Origin: Chara braunii
Taxonomy: Eukaryota; Streptophyta; Charophyceae; Charales; Characeae
Length of the DNA stretch: 22,402 nt
NCBI GenBank assembly: GCA_003427395.1
Contig: BFEA01000012.1
Span: forward strand, 6,165,084-6,187,485
Direction of reading: 5' to 3'
The position numbers were made by a program, and so were the translations under genes. The notes below the pieces were generated by a model. The model worked only from the letters and a program-made list of their open reading frames with translations, ran no database searches and was not told where the DNA came from. Positions within the stretch are counted from its first letter, which is position 1. Each line of letters starts with the position of its first letter. Below are positions 1-10,084 of the stretch, one piece after another.

Positions 1-985
1 TACCACTGCCTACTGACACTACCTACCCGTGAAGTGCATGGGAACCTCCTATGTACTACGGGTGTGCCTCTTGAGCCTGCCGAAGGGAGGCAGGGGCTGC
101 AGCTGCAGCTCCTGCTCGAGCACGTGAGGAACAGGCTATTTTGGGCCTGTTCCGCATCCCTGTTTCCGTGCCTGAGTCTTAGGGGCAGGTCGAAACAATG
201 AGGGCCTGAAAATGGCCCTCCGTTTCAGCCTGACAACTCTGGGTCTGAAAAGACCCAGAAATAGGCTGAAACGAGGTAGGGCCTGCAGGCCCTCGTTTTT
301 CAGCATCCAGGCTGAAATGAACGGGGCCTGTAAGCCCTAAGTTTTAGGCTTTTAGGCTGAATGTTCGGGACGGGCCCTGCAGGGCCGTGTGGCTACGCAG
401 TATGCCACAGGGAAGGAAGGAGAGGAAGGCAGAGGATAGGAAGTGAACTGAGAAGGAAAGCAGAGGTAGACCCCTCAAACAATCTATAAACGCGTTACGA
501 CAAGCCAATGAAGCCTCACAAAGAAGCGAGGTAAGATCGTTCCTCATTTTGCAAGCCAGCGACAATTACAGAAGATGACGAGGGATCAACAACGCAATCG
601 ACTGGATCAACATTCGTCATGAAAAAAGCCATCATTAGAGAGCAGTTTAGAGTAGCCTCGGTACCGTTCCCAATAGAGAGAAAGACAATAAGGCAAGCAA
701 GGGCTGTCGCTATTCCGTTTTTAGCAAATAGTGGCAGGAACTGCACGGAATGAGGGGAGGAACAATCGAACTTTACTGTAGCACACTTTTTTGTTACAAT
801 TTTTCAATTTTTCAACGCCAACTCGCCTAACGCACAAACGGACAAGGGGGGAATAGTACTCCCATCAGTAGAGGAAGTCGTCCAACGGGGTGATAGTCCA
901 GTCTTGCCTAACTTGTTCACCCAACGCACAAATCTTTTACTGGAACACGACTATCCCACTAAGAACACGGGCTAGGTCGTTCGAA
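1..985. other. Non-coding repeat-like DNA, no gene seen
   Basis: I see no convincing gene here. Short open frames exist on the minus strand (516-746 and 344-565), but they sit in different frames, match nothing I recognise and lack a supporting context. The first 400 bases are rich in short inverted repeats built from GGCCTGAAA-like words (listed separately). From about 770 the sequence becomes T-rich and then mixed. It is probably decayed repeat DNA. Confidence 0.5.
200..386. repeat. Cluster of nested inverted repeats (hairpins)
   Basis: Several perfect inverted repeats lie back to back. GAGGGCC (200-206) pairs with GGCCCTC (214-220). CGTTTCAGCCT (221-231) pairs with 263-273, an 11-bp stem that encloses an inner stem CTGGGTCT (239-246) / AGACCCAG (251-258) with a GAAA loop. 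GGGCCTGCAGGCCC (279-292) is a 14-bp palindrome. TTTCAGC (298-304) pairs with GCTGAAA (311-317). GGCCCTGCAGGGCC (373-386) is a second 14-bp palindrome. The words GGCCTGAAA, GGCTGAAA and GGCCTGCAGG recur, so this looks like a degenerate repeat family able to fold on one strand. Confidence 0.75.
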
Positions 986-1440
986 AGTTGCCCGCCACCC
1001 ACTCCCTCCACACTCTGATCTCCCCATCATTACTTTTCTGCACGCTAACCCCCTCCTCCCACTGCCTCATCACTCCTCCTGCCTCCCATGCTCACCCTTC
1101 CACCAGGCTACTCTCCCCACCCTACCACACTGCCAACCAACCCCCCCTTCATCTCTCCCCTCACGCTCTCCTTTTCCCCATCCAACCCCCCTCGATGTTA
1201 TTACGACATAAGTGCCCCTTTTACCTCTCTTCTCCCCCGACGCCCACTGCCCAGCCACACACCCGCCGACTGACCCTCCCCCCAACTGCACTGCCTAACA
1301 CGTACCTGCCACCCCCTCTACAATCCAACACCTCTAAGCAATGTTACCATTCTCTGACTGTATCCCCACCTCCGCTCTCCTCACCATTCACATCGCCATC
1401 CTAAGATATGTCAAACCCCGTCTCATCCCCACCACCTTTC
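985..1440. repeat. C-rich, G-poor strand-asymmetric tract
   Basis: The plus strand is dominated by C, T and A with very few G over more than 400 bases, with many CCCCTCC, CCACCC and CTCCCC runs. Open frames through it translate only to Ser/Pro/Thr/Leu-rich or Gly/Arg-rich low-complexity sequence and are composition artefacts. I see no gene. Confidence 0.6.
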
Positions 1441-2661
1441 TGCACTCTAGCCATCACGGGCATTTTTACGAAGGACCTCAATATAAAGACAAAGAAAGAA
1501 GGGCGGGAATACAAACAGACATCCAGTGTAGACTGACCGAGCATTGTTCCCAGGTCTTGAACGAGAAATTCTGACTTGTTTAGAGTAAGGATAGATGGAC
1601 TTCCGGCAATTTAAAATCTTCACTCCCTTCCTGGGCTCTCGATTTAGGCCGTTAACGCGGTGGCTGAATCGGTGCGCAGAGCGGGTCCATATGCATATCC
1701 ATGAGAGCCTTCCCAGGGGGCCTAAGACCCCCTGGGGTACTGGTGGTTTAAACACTTAGCAGTACATTATTAATTATTTTAATACAGTGCTACATTCTTA
1801 CTGGATGAATTAATAAACACCTGTTCACTCCGCATCCTTATTTTTTCATCAAAATTTCAAAAGTCATTTATTTTATTGGACTGAGCAGTATTGGACAGAA
1901 CAACCGAACCCCAGGTGGGGAGGGCAACCTCTGCCCTAATTTTTGACACTGCTGTAGCAAATAAACCCGGGCAATAATGGCTGACACCATAGGCTACCAG
2001 AGTGGCCCGGGACCACTTGTCCAGCCGGGCAAAAAACGAATTTAAAAATAAAAAAATAAAAAGTATTTTTTTATATTTAAATTTAAATTTTATTTTAAAT
2101 TTGGTAAGGAATTTCGATGTGACCCGGAGGCAAAAGTTGTTCAGTTTATTTTTCTGCATAACATAGTTTTGCAATCAGACTCGCTATCTTTCACACTTCT
2201 CATGCATGCAAACAGGTGCGCAGCAACTGGCGACAAGCGCCCACTCAGAACTCAGAGATATGGTTGCCGAGAACACAGTTCCGATACAAGTTCACTTCAA
2301 TGGCTATGGCGACACAGCGCCCACACAACTCTCTGTTCGCACACACAGGATCACCCTCGATATCCCACACGCGTTACTCTGTACACACATACACTGCACG
2401 CCATCTACAGCTATGGCGGGTATGGCCGCTGCTAACCTATTGCTATGGCTAAGCTTCTTCTCTCTCGCCCACTTCGTCCTCGGGCTCACTGCAGACCACC
2501 TCGCACAAGTCGCTGTGGCAGCGCTTCCGCATGGCTCACGCAGGAATGAATGAATGACTGGGCGCTGCCCTTTGATTTATACTTCTGTAGCTCGCTGGTC
2601 TGGCGCTTGCCCATGCCCATGGTGCACACAGTCCCATGCGGTATTTGCTTGACTGGACTAG
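1441..2661. other. Non-coding interval, AT-rich patch at 2038-2105
   Basis: No gene is supported. The interval holds a strong GC hairpin at 1712-1736 and an AT-rich stretch at about 2038-2105 made of A/T runs (AAATTTAAATTTAAA-like). A 115-codon open frame starts with ATG at 2206 on the plus strand; it has no recognisable domain and its composition is biased by repeated short words, so I do not call it a gene. Confidence 0.45.
1712..1736. repeat. Perfect 9-bp GC hairpin
   Basis: CCCAGGGGG (1712-1720) and CCCCCTGGG (1728-1736) are exact reverse complements separated by the 7-base loop CCTAAGA. It has no T run after it and no gene upstream, so I do not call it a terminator. Confidence 0.7.
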
Positions 2662-2861
2662 GACTGACTGGGACTGGGACTGCTGACTCAGCACGGGTAG
2701 ACTCCACCACTTGCCCACTTGCCTCAGTCTAAACGTGGGCAACTTCGAAAGGCCACTGCTAGACTGACTGGGACTGGGACTGCTGACTCAGCACGGGTAG
2801 ACTCCACCACTTGCCCACTTGCCTCAGCCTAAACGTGAGCAGCTTCGAATGGCCACTGCTA
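2662..2861. repeat. Tandem duplication of a 100-bp unit
   Basis: Copy 1 (2662-2761) and copy 2 (2762-2861) align without gaps at an offset of exactly 100 bases. I count four substitutions, all in the last third of the unit (for example CAGTCTAAACGTGGGC against CAGCCTAAACGTGAGC). The unit itself starts with a short internal repeat of GACTG/GGACTG words. It is probably a replication or unequal-exchange duplication in non-coding DNA. Confidence 0.9.
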
Positions 2862-2897
2862 GGACCTTCCGGAAGGCCGTAGACTTGGCCTTTCGAT

Positions 2898-2959
2898 ACT
2901 GTAGCAGCTACGACCTTGACCTTTCTGGACTGTAGCAGCTACGACCTTGACCTTTCGGG
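2898..2959. repeat. Tandem duplication of a 31-bp unit
   Basis: ACTGTAGCAGCTACGACC... at 2898 recurs at 2929, and the two 31-base copies are almost identical (end TTTCTGG against TTTCGGG). A partial third relative with the words GACCTT and CGTAGACTTGGCC lies just upstream, which suggests an older degenerate array. Confidence 0.85.
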
Positions 2960-3156
2960 AAAACTACAACTACGACTGCTAGACCCTGCTAGGCCTCCTA
3001 CCCGACAGGTCTACGGATCAAACCCCTACTGCCTACGGACCCTACGACAGTCCACCAACTGTTACGAAAACACAGTTCACGGGTTCAACTCTAGGGGTCG
3101 ACACCGATACTGTACACAGGTAAGGTGAGGACTAGGGATCGAGCCCTGGGATCTGC

Positions 3157-3350
3157 ATCGGCTACTGCAAATTGGTGAATACCGTTTCAGTTTTTTTCCA
3201 GATTTTTTGGATTTTTATTTTTTTATTTTTTTTTGGCAGGGACCTTCCATGATCGGCTACTGCGAACTGGTGAATACCGTTTCAGTTTTCTTTCAGATTT
3301 TTTNTNTTTTTTTTTTTTTTTTTTTTTTTGGCTGGGACCTTCCATGGTCC
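3157..3350. repeat. Tandem ~95-bp units with T runs, upstream of the LINE
   Basis: The unit begins ATCGGCTACTGC, passes through GGTGAATACCGTTTCAG and a T-rich tract, and ends GGCAGGGACCTTCCATG. It starts at 3157 and again at 3252, an offset of 95 bases. The second copy has a long poly-T with two ambiguous bases (3304 and 3306). The pair ends about 90 bases before the first LINE ATG, so these may be 5' UTR monomers of the LINE, though they could equally be an unrelated repeat. Confidence 0.75.
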
Positions 3351-3357
3351 TTGCACG

Positions 3358-3399
3358 GCCGGGCCGCCTGGGAAAATAGGGTGACCCGGGCGGCCCGGC
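3358..3399. repeat. GC-rich 15-bp imperfect hairpin before the LINE
   Basis: GCCGGGCCGCCTGGG (3358-3372) pairs with CCCGGGCGGCCCGGC (3385-3399) with one mismatch in 15 across a 12-base spacer. It lies between the 95-bp repeats and the first ATG of LINE ORF1 and would be part of a 5' leader if the LINE starts upstream of it. Confidence 0.75.
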
Positions 3400-3440
3400 T
3401 GGTAGCCTAGCCGACACACATTAAGGCGGCGCGCAAAGGG

Positions 3441-5465
3441 ATGGAAAAGCAAGACAGACCACAAACAGAACCACCACCAGGACCGACTCCCACAGACACC
3501 CAGAGCTCGAGCACCCCTTCACAAGCCCCATCCGAAGGGACGCAAAAGTCCAATTCAGCACCAAGAACCCTGGGACAGAGAGCGAATCGAATTTTTGGTG
3601 AACAAAACAGAAATAAAGGCTGAAATCACCAAGACAAAAGATATCATCAAAAATAATGTGGGAGAGGAGGTAGAAGTTGAAATTTGGGAATATACAAAAG
3701 AACAACTGCAATCCCTCAACGAATTATGAGAAGCATGCAGTGCTCTTCAACTTCACGAACAAGAACAGGGATCTACCGCTGAATGAAAAGAGGAAGTGTG
3801 GAGTTGGAAAGCATCCATGGAACAGAACCGGACGTCGCTTACCACAAGAGGGGGAAGTACACGGTGATGGTTATGTGCGTTGGCCCAATGTATGCCCAAT
3901 TTCTGGTCTCTCTAGGAGCGCTGAAATGCAAAGGTTCTGTGGTCACGATCCAATCATGGAAACCACACAGGGAGCCCCAAGCGGATGCATCCAGGCATCG
4001 TCAGACGATGCTCAGAAACCACTTCTGGGTACAATTTGACAACATGTCCGAAGGTATGCACAGCTTCGTGCAAAAAATGCTTCAGAAGGAGTATCCCAAC
4101 AACCCAATCATCGATTGGTTGCCAGCAAACCCAGAATTCATGGCCCCAAACCATGATGCAAGAGTGGCTTGCCTGGAAGTTTCTTCAGGCACACTCCCTA
4201 AATTTGCAGATGTTTGGATCTTCAGGAAAAATGGACAAAAATTAAACGTGTTCATTTCCACGAAAACAAATCCCTTATGTTTTAAATGCAGAAACAAGGG
4301 TCATTTGCGAATGCATTGCCCCCTTGCGGGGGAAACAGGGAGGAAAATCACACTCAAACAAGCAATGTTGGTTGAATGTGATACAAAGCCAGGGGTGTGG
4401 TATATCAACGAGGCACAGTACAGAGGATGCGTCTTTGACGACAACCTAGAGAGCCCAAATGGATTTCGGTTCTCCAGGGGGAACCTAAGTTGAAACCAGA
4501 CGTTTACCCACCATACAACAGCAGATGGAGGGCAGTAGGCGCTAAGAGAATGGAGGACAACCACATGCTTCCTAACACAGGAAGTAATTAGGGAAGCAAG
4601 CTTACCGGATGAGAAACAAAGATTGGAAAAAATGAATGAGCTGCACACAATTGGCCAGAATGCAGAAAGGGCCTATCTGGAGAATCAAAGAGCCAGATCT
4701 TCACCAGAAAAAGGCCAGGACTCCACCTGCTCAACACCAAAGCCCACCTCCGCTAGCAGAGAGGACAAGGACAGCATCCAAATAGACAGGTCTCTTAAAC
4801 GGACATCAGATGAAGCCGTAAATGAATTGACTTCGACTTCCTCAATTAAGGAGAGACAAAGATCAATCGGACTTGCCAACGCACTGTCAACTGACATGGG
4901 CACGGAGGAAAGCAGGCACAGCAGGCAAGACAGTGGCACTCAAGGTGAGAGAGTCTCAAAAGTGTCCATCCCAAAGTGGATTGAGGACGACACCTCCCAA
5001 TGGGCAAGGAAGGATGAGGACATGGATGGCTCACAGCAACTGACTCAGCCAACCGACTCCAGTGGGAAACAGAGCCCAGACTCAAGTCGAGATAGAAAGA
5101 GGACCAGATCAGAGAGCAATGCAAACCAGAGAACAGACGAGGCGGATTCCGATGGGGATGCTGATGGGGAGGCTGCGAAGCACTCAGAGGACAAGAGCTC
5201 AGAAGAAGAGGATGAGGACATGGGGGATGGAGAGGATGAACAGGGGCAAGGTATGTACTCGCTCGATTATGTACAACAGTATGTCCGCTCCTTAGAACTG
5301 GACAGAACAGTGGAACTAGAGGTGAGACTCGCACAGCACAAACACATGCATAACCTCAGGTCAGCAACCAAACTGGAAGACAGCATAAGCATGGAAAACA
5401 GATTCGAGATCCTCAAGAAAGAGAGAGAGAGCTCAATGGATTTTATGCAGCGCAATACAGTATGA
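3441..5465 (+). pseudogene. LINE ORF1 (RNA-binding, CCHC knuckle), broken
   Basis: ORF1 proteins of plant L1 elements bind the element RNA and form the ribonucleoprotein. The reading starts at ATG 3441 with a Pro/Thr/Ser-rich N-terminus to a stop at 3623. A charged, helical stretch continues in another frame (about 3590-3780) with two stops. The core runs from 3783 to a TGA at 4491. It contains the line 'FADVWIFRKNG' and a zinc knuckle, CFKCRNKGHLRMHC (4278-4319), of the form CX2CX4HX4C. The same frame goes on through a TAG in the 4530s, then reads openly from about 4623 to 5465 as a Ser/Asp/Glu-rich C-terminal region with the acidic run EDKSSEEEDEDMGDGEDE (about 5190-5240). The arrangement of core, knuckle and acidic tail is what plant L1 ORF1 shows. 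At least two frameshifts or nonsense changes prevent full-length translation. Confidence 0.8.
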
Positions 5466-6355
5466 AGACAAGAATTGAGAAGAATAGAATCAGAGTGACA
5501 CAAAGAATTATGAACAACGGTTCACCTGGCCTAAAACTTACACTGAACAGCGAGCAGAAAGGAGAGGAAAGAAGAATAAGAAAGATGAGGGACAGAGATC
5601 CACAGGAGACCAGCTCCATGATACTTCCTCCATGACAGCAAAAAAAGAGTCGGTAGATGAGCTCAGAAGACAAGCTGCAATCCCAGAAGCTCAGGTAAAC
5701 ATATTGAGGGACCAGAACAGGGAGTTGGATGATCAAGGCCACAAGGAAATAGAAGCAGCGGCCAGAGTGGATGCACGCAGCAGTCCCAGGCAACGAACGA
5801 TGATCCCGTTCCGCGGGAACAACTACTTTGAGACCTGGGAAGTCGCCTATCATGACTCCAATTCGCTGATCTCAGTACCAGACCAGGAATGCACACAGAA
5901 CACCTCACGAGAGCTCATCTCAGACAATGTGCCAGCAGATCTGTGGATCTTGGGGACCAAAAGAGAGGGTACGGAGGAATGGAAGGACCAATAGAATGAA
6001 GTGCAACGGGCGGACCTGCGACCCTTATTGGTAGAACTGGAAGAGGAAGCCGTTCTCAAGGGTGATTTGTGCTGGGTTCTATGGCTAGCTGTGGAATCCA
6101 TGCCATACGGCTAGTTAGGAGGAGAATTGGCAGCGGAGATGGCTGCCTTGAGCAGCGCATTGATCACAGTGTACGGCCTGTTCACACAGTCCCTCGAGCT
6201 CCTCAGGCTAAAGCTTCAAGGGTCAGCCTCAACTAGGAGGGTGATACCAACAGCCGGCTTCTAGACATCAGACAGTCATAAGGCTAAACGGGGCTAGAAT
6301 TGAGTTACAACGATGGAGGTCCAAGGGGAGGAAGGGACAAGACCCCCGGTCCACA
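5466..6355 (+). other. LINE ORF1-ORF2 interval with short decayed frames
   Basis: This lies inside the LINE between the ORF1 tail and the endonuclease. A 120-codon open stretch (5632-5994) is Glu/Arg/Gln-rich and starts helically (DELRRQAAIPEAQ). A shorter stretch from ATG 6138 begins MAALSSALITVYGLF. Neither matches a family I know. They are likely remnants of the ORF1 C-terminus or ORF2 leader rather than separate genes. Confidence 0.4.
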
Positions 6356-6361
6356 GAAAAT

Positions 6362-7170
6362 TCATGGAATGTCAACGACATGTCCTCTATACTCACTAAC
6401 CAAAGGAAATGGGATTATGTAATCAAGAGCACTGACTGGTTTGGGCGTTCTCCATCAGACCTTCTATGTGTCCAAGAGACTCGCTTAACTGCCTCCGAAG
6501 AACACCGAAGAACTCGAGCACACATACTAAGGAAACTGAAATGGGTAAAAGAAGCAATTCGGGCTCCAACCCCTCGCCCCAATTCAGCATGTGTGGCTAT
6601 TCTAACATATGCTAAATCCAGAGCATCAAACAAGATTATTAGGACCGAACCAAGCATAGATGTAGAAGAAGGAAGACGGGCCAGCTGGACTTACAAATCA
6701 ACGAAGAGAAGTTCAAGATACTAACAGTTTACTCTCTGAATACCTTGAATCATAGATCCAGACTAATTGCAGGCCTCCTACCGAGGTGTGATTCCAACAT
6801 ACAACTCATCTTGCCAGGGGACTGGAACACGGTACTTGACCTAACTATGGACCGCTTTTCAGGAGCACCATCAGGGACAATGCAAGCCACGTGGAATGAA
6901 GCCCTTCCCATCCACGAGTTGATGATGGAAAAGGATCTAATAGATCCATTCAGAGTGCTGCACCCGGACAGCAAGGAAACCACTTACCTAAAAAGGAATA
7001 GAAGTCAGCACATCTCAGCATCCCGAATAAATTATTTTTTAACATGAGGATCGCTCATATAGGAGCAATCCACAACACAGAAATAGGGGAACTCCCCCGA
7101 TACACAGGCCTCAACCACAAACCAATCAGCTTGTGTCTTAAACTAGAAACCACCCCCACAGAGGACGGAG
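6362..7170 (+). pseudogene. LINE ORF2 endonuclease domain (APE type), broken
   Basis: This domain nicks the target DNA to prime reverse transcription. SWNVND at 6362 matches the start of the APE fold, and LLCVQETRL (about 6462) carries the catalytic Gln-Glu-Thr motif. ACVAIL follows at about 6587. After a frame change near 6690 the reading continues with ILTVYSLN, then LILPGDWNTVLDLTMDR (about 6808), which is the GDxN motif. HISASRINYFL (about 7006) matches the SRIDY motif. A further frame change leads to LNHKPISL (about 7113), where the usual Ser-Asp-His has become Leu-Asn-His. There are two frameshifts and the SDH Asp is lost, so it should be inactive. Confidence 0.8.
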
Positions 7171-8905
7171 CTTCTTCAAAATCAACAACTCATTGTTAAA
7201 TACACCAGAAATAAGGGAAGCAGTCCTGTCAGTGTGTATTAACCACGACTGCACTAACCAGGATTTCCCAGACTTGGTTGTGGCTATGACGGAAACCACA
7301 GGTAGAGCCTCCACCAAGAGAAAAGCAAGTCATGAGAAATTGCAACAGGCAATAAGGGTAGCAGAAAAAAAACTCATGAGCAACCTAGGAGACAAACCTA
7401 TATGAAAAAGTCTTTGAACAAGCTAGGGAAGAGATGTCCGGATGGAAGGAATATAGGAACAAGGGACTGAGGATGAGAGCCGGAATAAAGGAATGGGAAG
7501 AAGGCGAGAAAATGACGAAGTATTTCTTTAATAGGATCAAGACAAACGCTAGGAATGCAAGCATAGATAACTGCAGATAGAGCAGGGACTGACATCCAAC
7601 CCACAACAAATGCTAGCAAAATCAGCATCGTTCTTTCAAAACCTCTACACATCTAAAGAACTACTCACACCAGGAAACCTCACGCGCGAGAGCAAAATTC
7701 CTGACTCACTTAGACAGGACTCTCAGCAGAACAGGCGGCAGCTTTAGACATGCCGCTCTCTGAACAAGAAGTCTTCGAAGCATTGCAATCAATGAAAACG
7801 AACAAACGAACTCTCCAAGGAGTTATGGATCATGTCCTGGCGAGCTCTAGGAACATAACATTTCCAATACCTGGAGCGCGCATGGAATAGAGGCACACTA
7901 GGAGAATTTCAAAACACCAGTGTAGTCTGCCTAATTTACAAGAAAGTTGATCCACTAGACATTAGAAACTACAGACCAATCTCTCTGCTCTCAGTAACAT
8001 AAAAAAATTTTGCTAAATTACTAGCCAATAGAATCAAAACAATAACAAGGAACTGCTTCCATATCAATCAGACGGGATTATCCCAAGTAGATTCATACTA
8101 CATAATGTAATGACCCTCAACGAATCAGTCAGATACATGTAGGATAAAAGAATGAATGCAGCCATACTACTCTTTGACTTCGAAAAAGCGTATGACCAGG
8201 TTAACTGGAACTTCCTACGACGATGTATGGAAAAAATGGGAGAAAGACAAAATTTTTGAAAATGGGACCAGGTCCTTGGAAGAGTGCAAGTCAACGGCCA
8301 TCTGTCGCAGCCATATCGAATGTCCCACTCAGTAAGACAGGGCGGCCCGTTAGCAGCCCCAATCTTTTTTTTCACCATGGCGGCAATTGCCTCCTTTCTA
8401 AGGAAAGACCCATCGATTGAAAGATTGGTAGAGGACAGACAACACCCAATCGACCTGCCCACTACCATCCTGTTTGCGGATGACCTGGCGGTCTTAATAC
8501 GAGCATCGGACTCCTCCTTTCAAGCTCTCACTAGAGCCACGCAACCTTTTAAAAATTTTGCCCAAAACAATTGGGTGGTGGATAACAGACCCACAAACTG
8601 ACCCCCCACAAAGTACTCGGTAGGAATGAACTGGTCACGAGGCAACAAACCACTCAGATTCCTAGGGATTCTAGTTTCCAAGCATGGCACCAACCAAGCA
8701 ATGGCTCTTGCCATAATGGAGAAGATGATTTCTAGATTGGGCAGCTGCTCCAATATCTACACCTCAATATTTGGCAGAGCTCTTATCCTGAATACATCAA
8801 TCATCTCAATGATGTGGTATACTGCCACAATATGGAGCCCACCCAGGCAGTGAAGAACTCAACTCAGAAGAAGGGTGGCCGTCTATCTATGGACCAGCGA
8901 TCCAT
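7171..8905 (+). pseudogene. LINE ORF2 reverse transcriptase, broken and 3'-truncated
   Basis: The linker carries WEEGEKMTKYFFNRIK (about 7494), typical of the region before the LINE polymerase. RNYRPISLLSVT (about 7964) is the usual fingers motif, but the next codon is TAA. Motif A is LLFDFEKAYDQVNW (8170-8211). Motif B is VRQGGPLAAPIFF (about 8332). Motif C is LFADDLAVL (about 8470), with both catalytic Asp present. RFLGILVS (about 8658) is the following conserved block. Several frame changes and stops (for example before 7193, after 7576, at the TAA near 7999, and at the stops near 8140 and 8258) interrupt it. The C-terminal Cys/His region is missing because the LINE ends at about 8905. Confidence 0.85.
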
Positions 8906-8910
8906 CTAAA

Positions 8911-9069
8911 GGGTTGACCAAGGCGTTGACCGAGGGGTTGACCAACGTTGACCAAGACTTTGACCGAGGAGTTGACCAAGGAGTTGACTGGTGTTGACCA
9001 AGGCGTTGACCAGCGAGTTGACCAAGTGTTAACCAGCATTGACCGGAGCTGTTGACCACGAAATTGACC
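8911..9069. repeat. Degenerate ~12-bp TTGACC array (W-box-like words)
   Basis: I count thirteen TTGAC words (twelve TTGACC, one TTGACT) and one TTAACC between 8913 and 9069. They are mostly spaced 9 to 13 bases apart, with spacer words such as AAGGCG, GAGGAG and AGCGAG. All are in the same orientation. TTGAC[C/T] is the established core of the plant WRKY-binding W-box, so the array could bind WRKY factors. It could equally be a plain minisatellite. Open frames on the minus strand through it are repeat artefacts. Confidence 0.85.
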
Positions 9070-9075
9070 AAGCTG

Positions 9076-9782
9076 GAGTTGGTATATTCTCGCCAAGCCT
9101 TCAGCCTATCCCCTCGCCCTATGGATGTGCACTCACCCTATGGTAGTTGCTGAGTCTGTTTGTCTCTTCTTTCTGCATCGAGTCTCTTCTGTCCAGGTGA
9201 TAGGACTCCGTGTATGAGGATGTAGAGCTGCACTGACCAAACCCACACGGGCTGAGTAGGGCTTAATTCCATGTTTGACGACTGACACGTCCCGAAGGAC
9301 AAACCCTCCCAAGGACCGGTACAGACCAGCGGGCTGAACAGTGTGGCATGGGTAGCCCAAAATCCGAGTTGTGGGCTGCACAACCAGCTGTCTAAGTGTT
9401 GAGAGGACTTGCTGATCGCGTCGTCCTTTCTGCGACGTTAAACAATTCTTGAGGAGTTATGGGGGATCTCCTTAAATGCCTCCTGATCAGCGCTGAAGTC
9501 CTGTAGTGACAGCTCAGTATTAGGTATAGGCTAGAGACCCTAGTTGACAGGGTCCTGAACCAGAGTGAAAGCCAGGTGGGATTGACTACAGGTGCAGGGC
9601 ACCCGGGTCTGGATTGTAAAGGACAGTGGTGGCGAAAGCTTCCGTCGGTCGTGGTAACCTGGCTGGATCAAAGGGTAAGGCTCTGTCGTCCTTAGAGAGT
9701 CTGTCAGTAAGTTAAGTCAGTTAGGGGGTGGAAGTCTAAGTGGTGAAAGGTGGAACTGACACTTGGTTGTACATCTAACACC
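9076..9782 (+). other. Probable leader/LTR part of a second retroelement; no gene
   Basis: No gene is seen. The stretch is a continuous non-coding sequence that leads directly to the ATG at 9783, and it resembles the LTR-plus-leader that precedes a gag gene. A TGGTAACCTGGCTGG word at about 9654 sits where a primer-binding site might be, but I cannot match it to a tRNA with confidence. I could not find LTR limits because the partner LTR is not in the window. Confidence 0.35.
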
Positions 9783-10084
9783 ATGGTTGACCTGCATGGT
9801 GGTAAGAGCACCCCATACACTAAGGCTCAGGAAGAGCAAGCCGCCACCCTACTGAAAGAGAGAAAATAAAAAGAGGCTAAGAAAGAGTTGATCAAGCAGG
9901 CCAAGAAGTTGGCCTTGATGGAGGAACAGGCGGAGAAGAAGAAGAAACTGGAGGAGGAGATGGAGAAGTTGAAAAAAGAAGAGGAGGAGAAGTTGAAGGC
10001 AGTAGAAGAAGAAGAAGTGGAAGTGGAGGAGGAAGTACACTTAGACAGAAGGCCGAGAACGGAAAGGGGAGGAACAAGCAGCAC
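9783..10084 (+). pseudogene. Start of a gag-like coiled-coil ORF, cut by the Ty3 element
   Basis: ATG 9783 opens MVDLHGGKSTPYTKAQEE. The frame has one TAA (9867-9869) and then continues in the same frame through a Lys/Glu-rich helical stretch (LMEEQAEKKKKLEEEMEKL, then EEEEVEVEEEV) to RRPRTERGG. At 10085 it runs into the LTR of the Ty3 element, so the rest of the protein is lost. The heptad-like charged pattern suggests a coiled coil, as in the N-terminal part of some gag proteins. Calling it gag-like is inference from this pattern and the leader-like DNA before it. It could also be another coiled-coil protein. Confidence 0.55.

Larger units (their letters stand above)
3441..8905 (+). mobile_element. 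Degenerate L1-type LINE retrotransposon
   Basis: The order ORF1 with a CCHC zinc knuckle, APE-type endonuclease, then LINE-type reverse transcriptase identifies a non-LTR retrotransposon of the plant L1 kind. Every coding part is broken by stops and frameshifts. The 3' end is missing: the reverse transcriptase thumb-region sequence (YLWTSDPSK) runs directly into a TTGACC array at about 8905, without the usual C-terminal domain, 3' UTR or poly-A. The 5' limit is set at the first ORF1 ATG; repeats at 3157-3399 may belong to the leader. It is a dead copy. Confidence 0.88.

Noticed and set aside
516-746. 76-codon minus-strand frame with a signal-peptide-like start
   Set aside because: Isolated, no family match, neighbouring frame not continuous with it; too little to support a gene.
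988-1404. 138-codon open frame on the plus strand
   Set aside because: Ser/Pro/Thr/Leu low-complexity translation that follows from the C-rich composition; no domain and no start context.
1712-1736. Bacterial-type terminator
   Set aside because: No T run after the stem, no gene before it, and the sequence is eukaryotic.
2206-2553. 115-codon open frame with a hydrophobic C-terminal half
   Set aside because: No recognisable domain, overlaps two other open frames of similar length, and short repeated words explain its composition.
8911-9069. CRISPR array
   Set aside because: Units are about 12 bp, degenerate and without unique spacers; the context is a eukaryotic transposon.
8883-9096. Minus-strand frames with regular Ser-Thr-Pro-Trp repeats
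   Set aside because: Artefacts of translating the TTGACC array; different frames all give periodic peptides.
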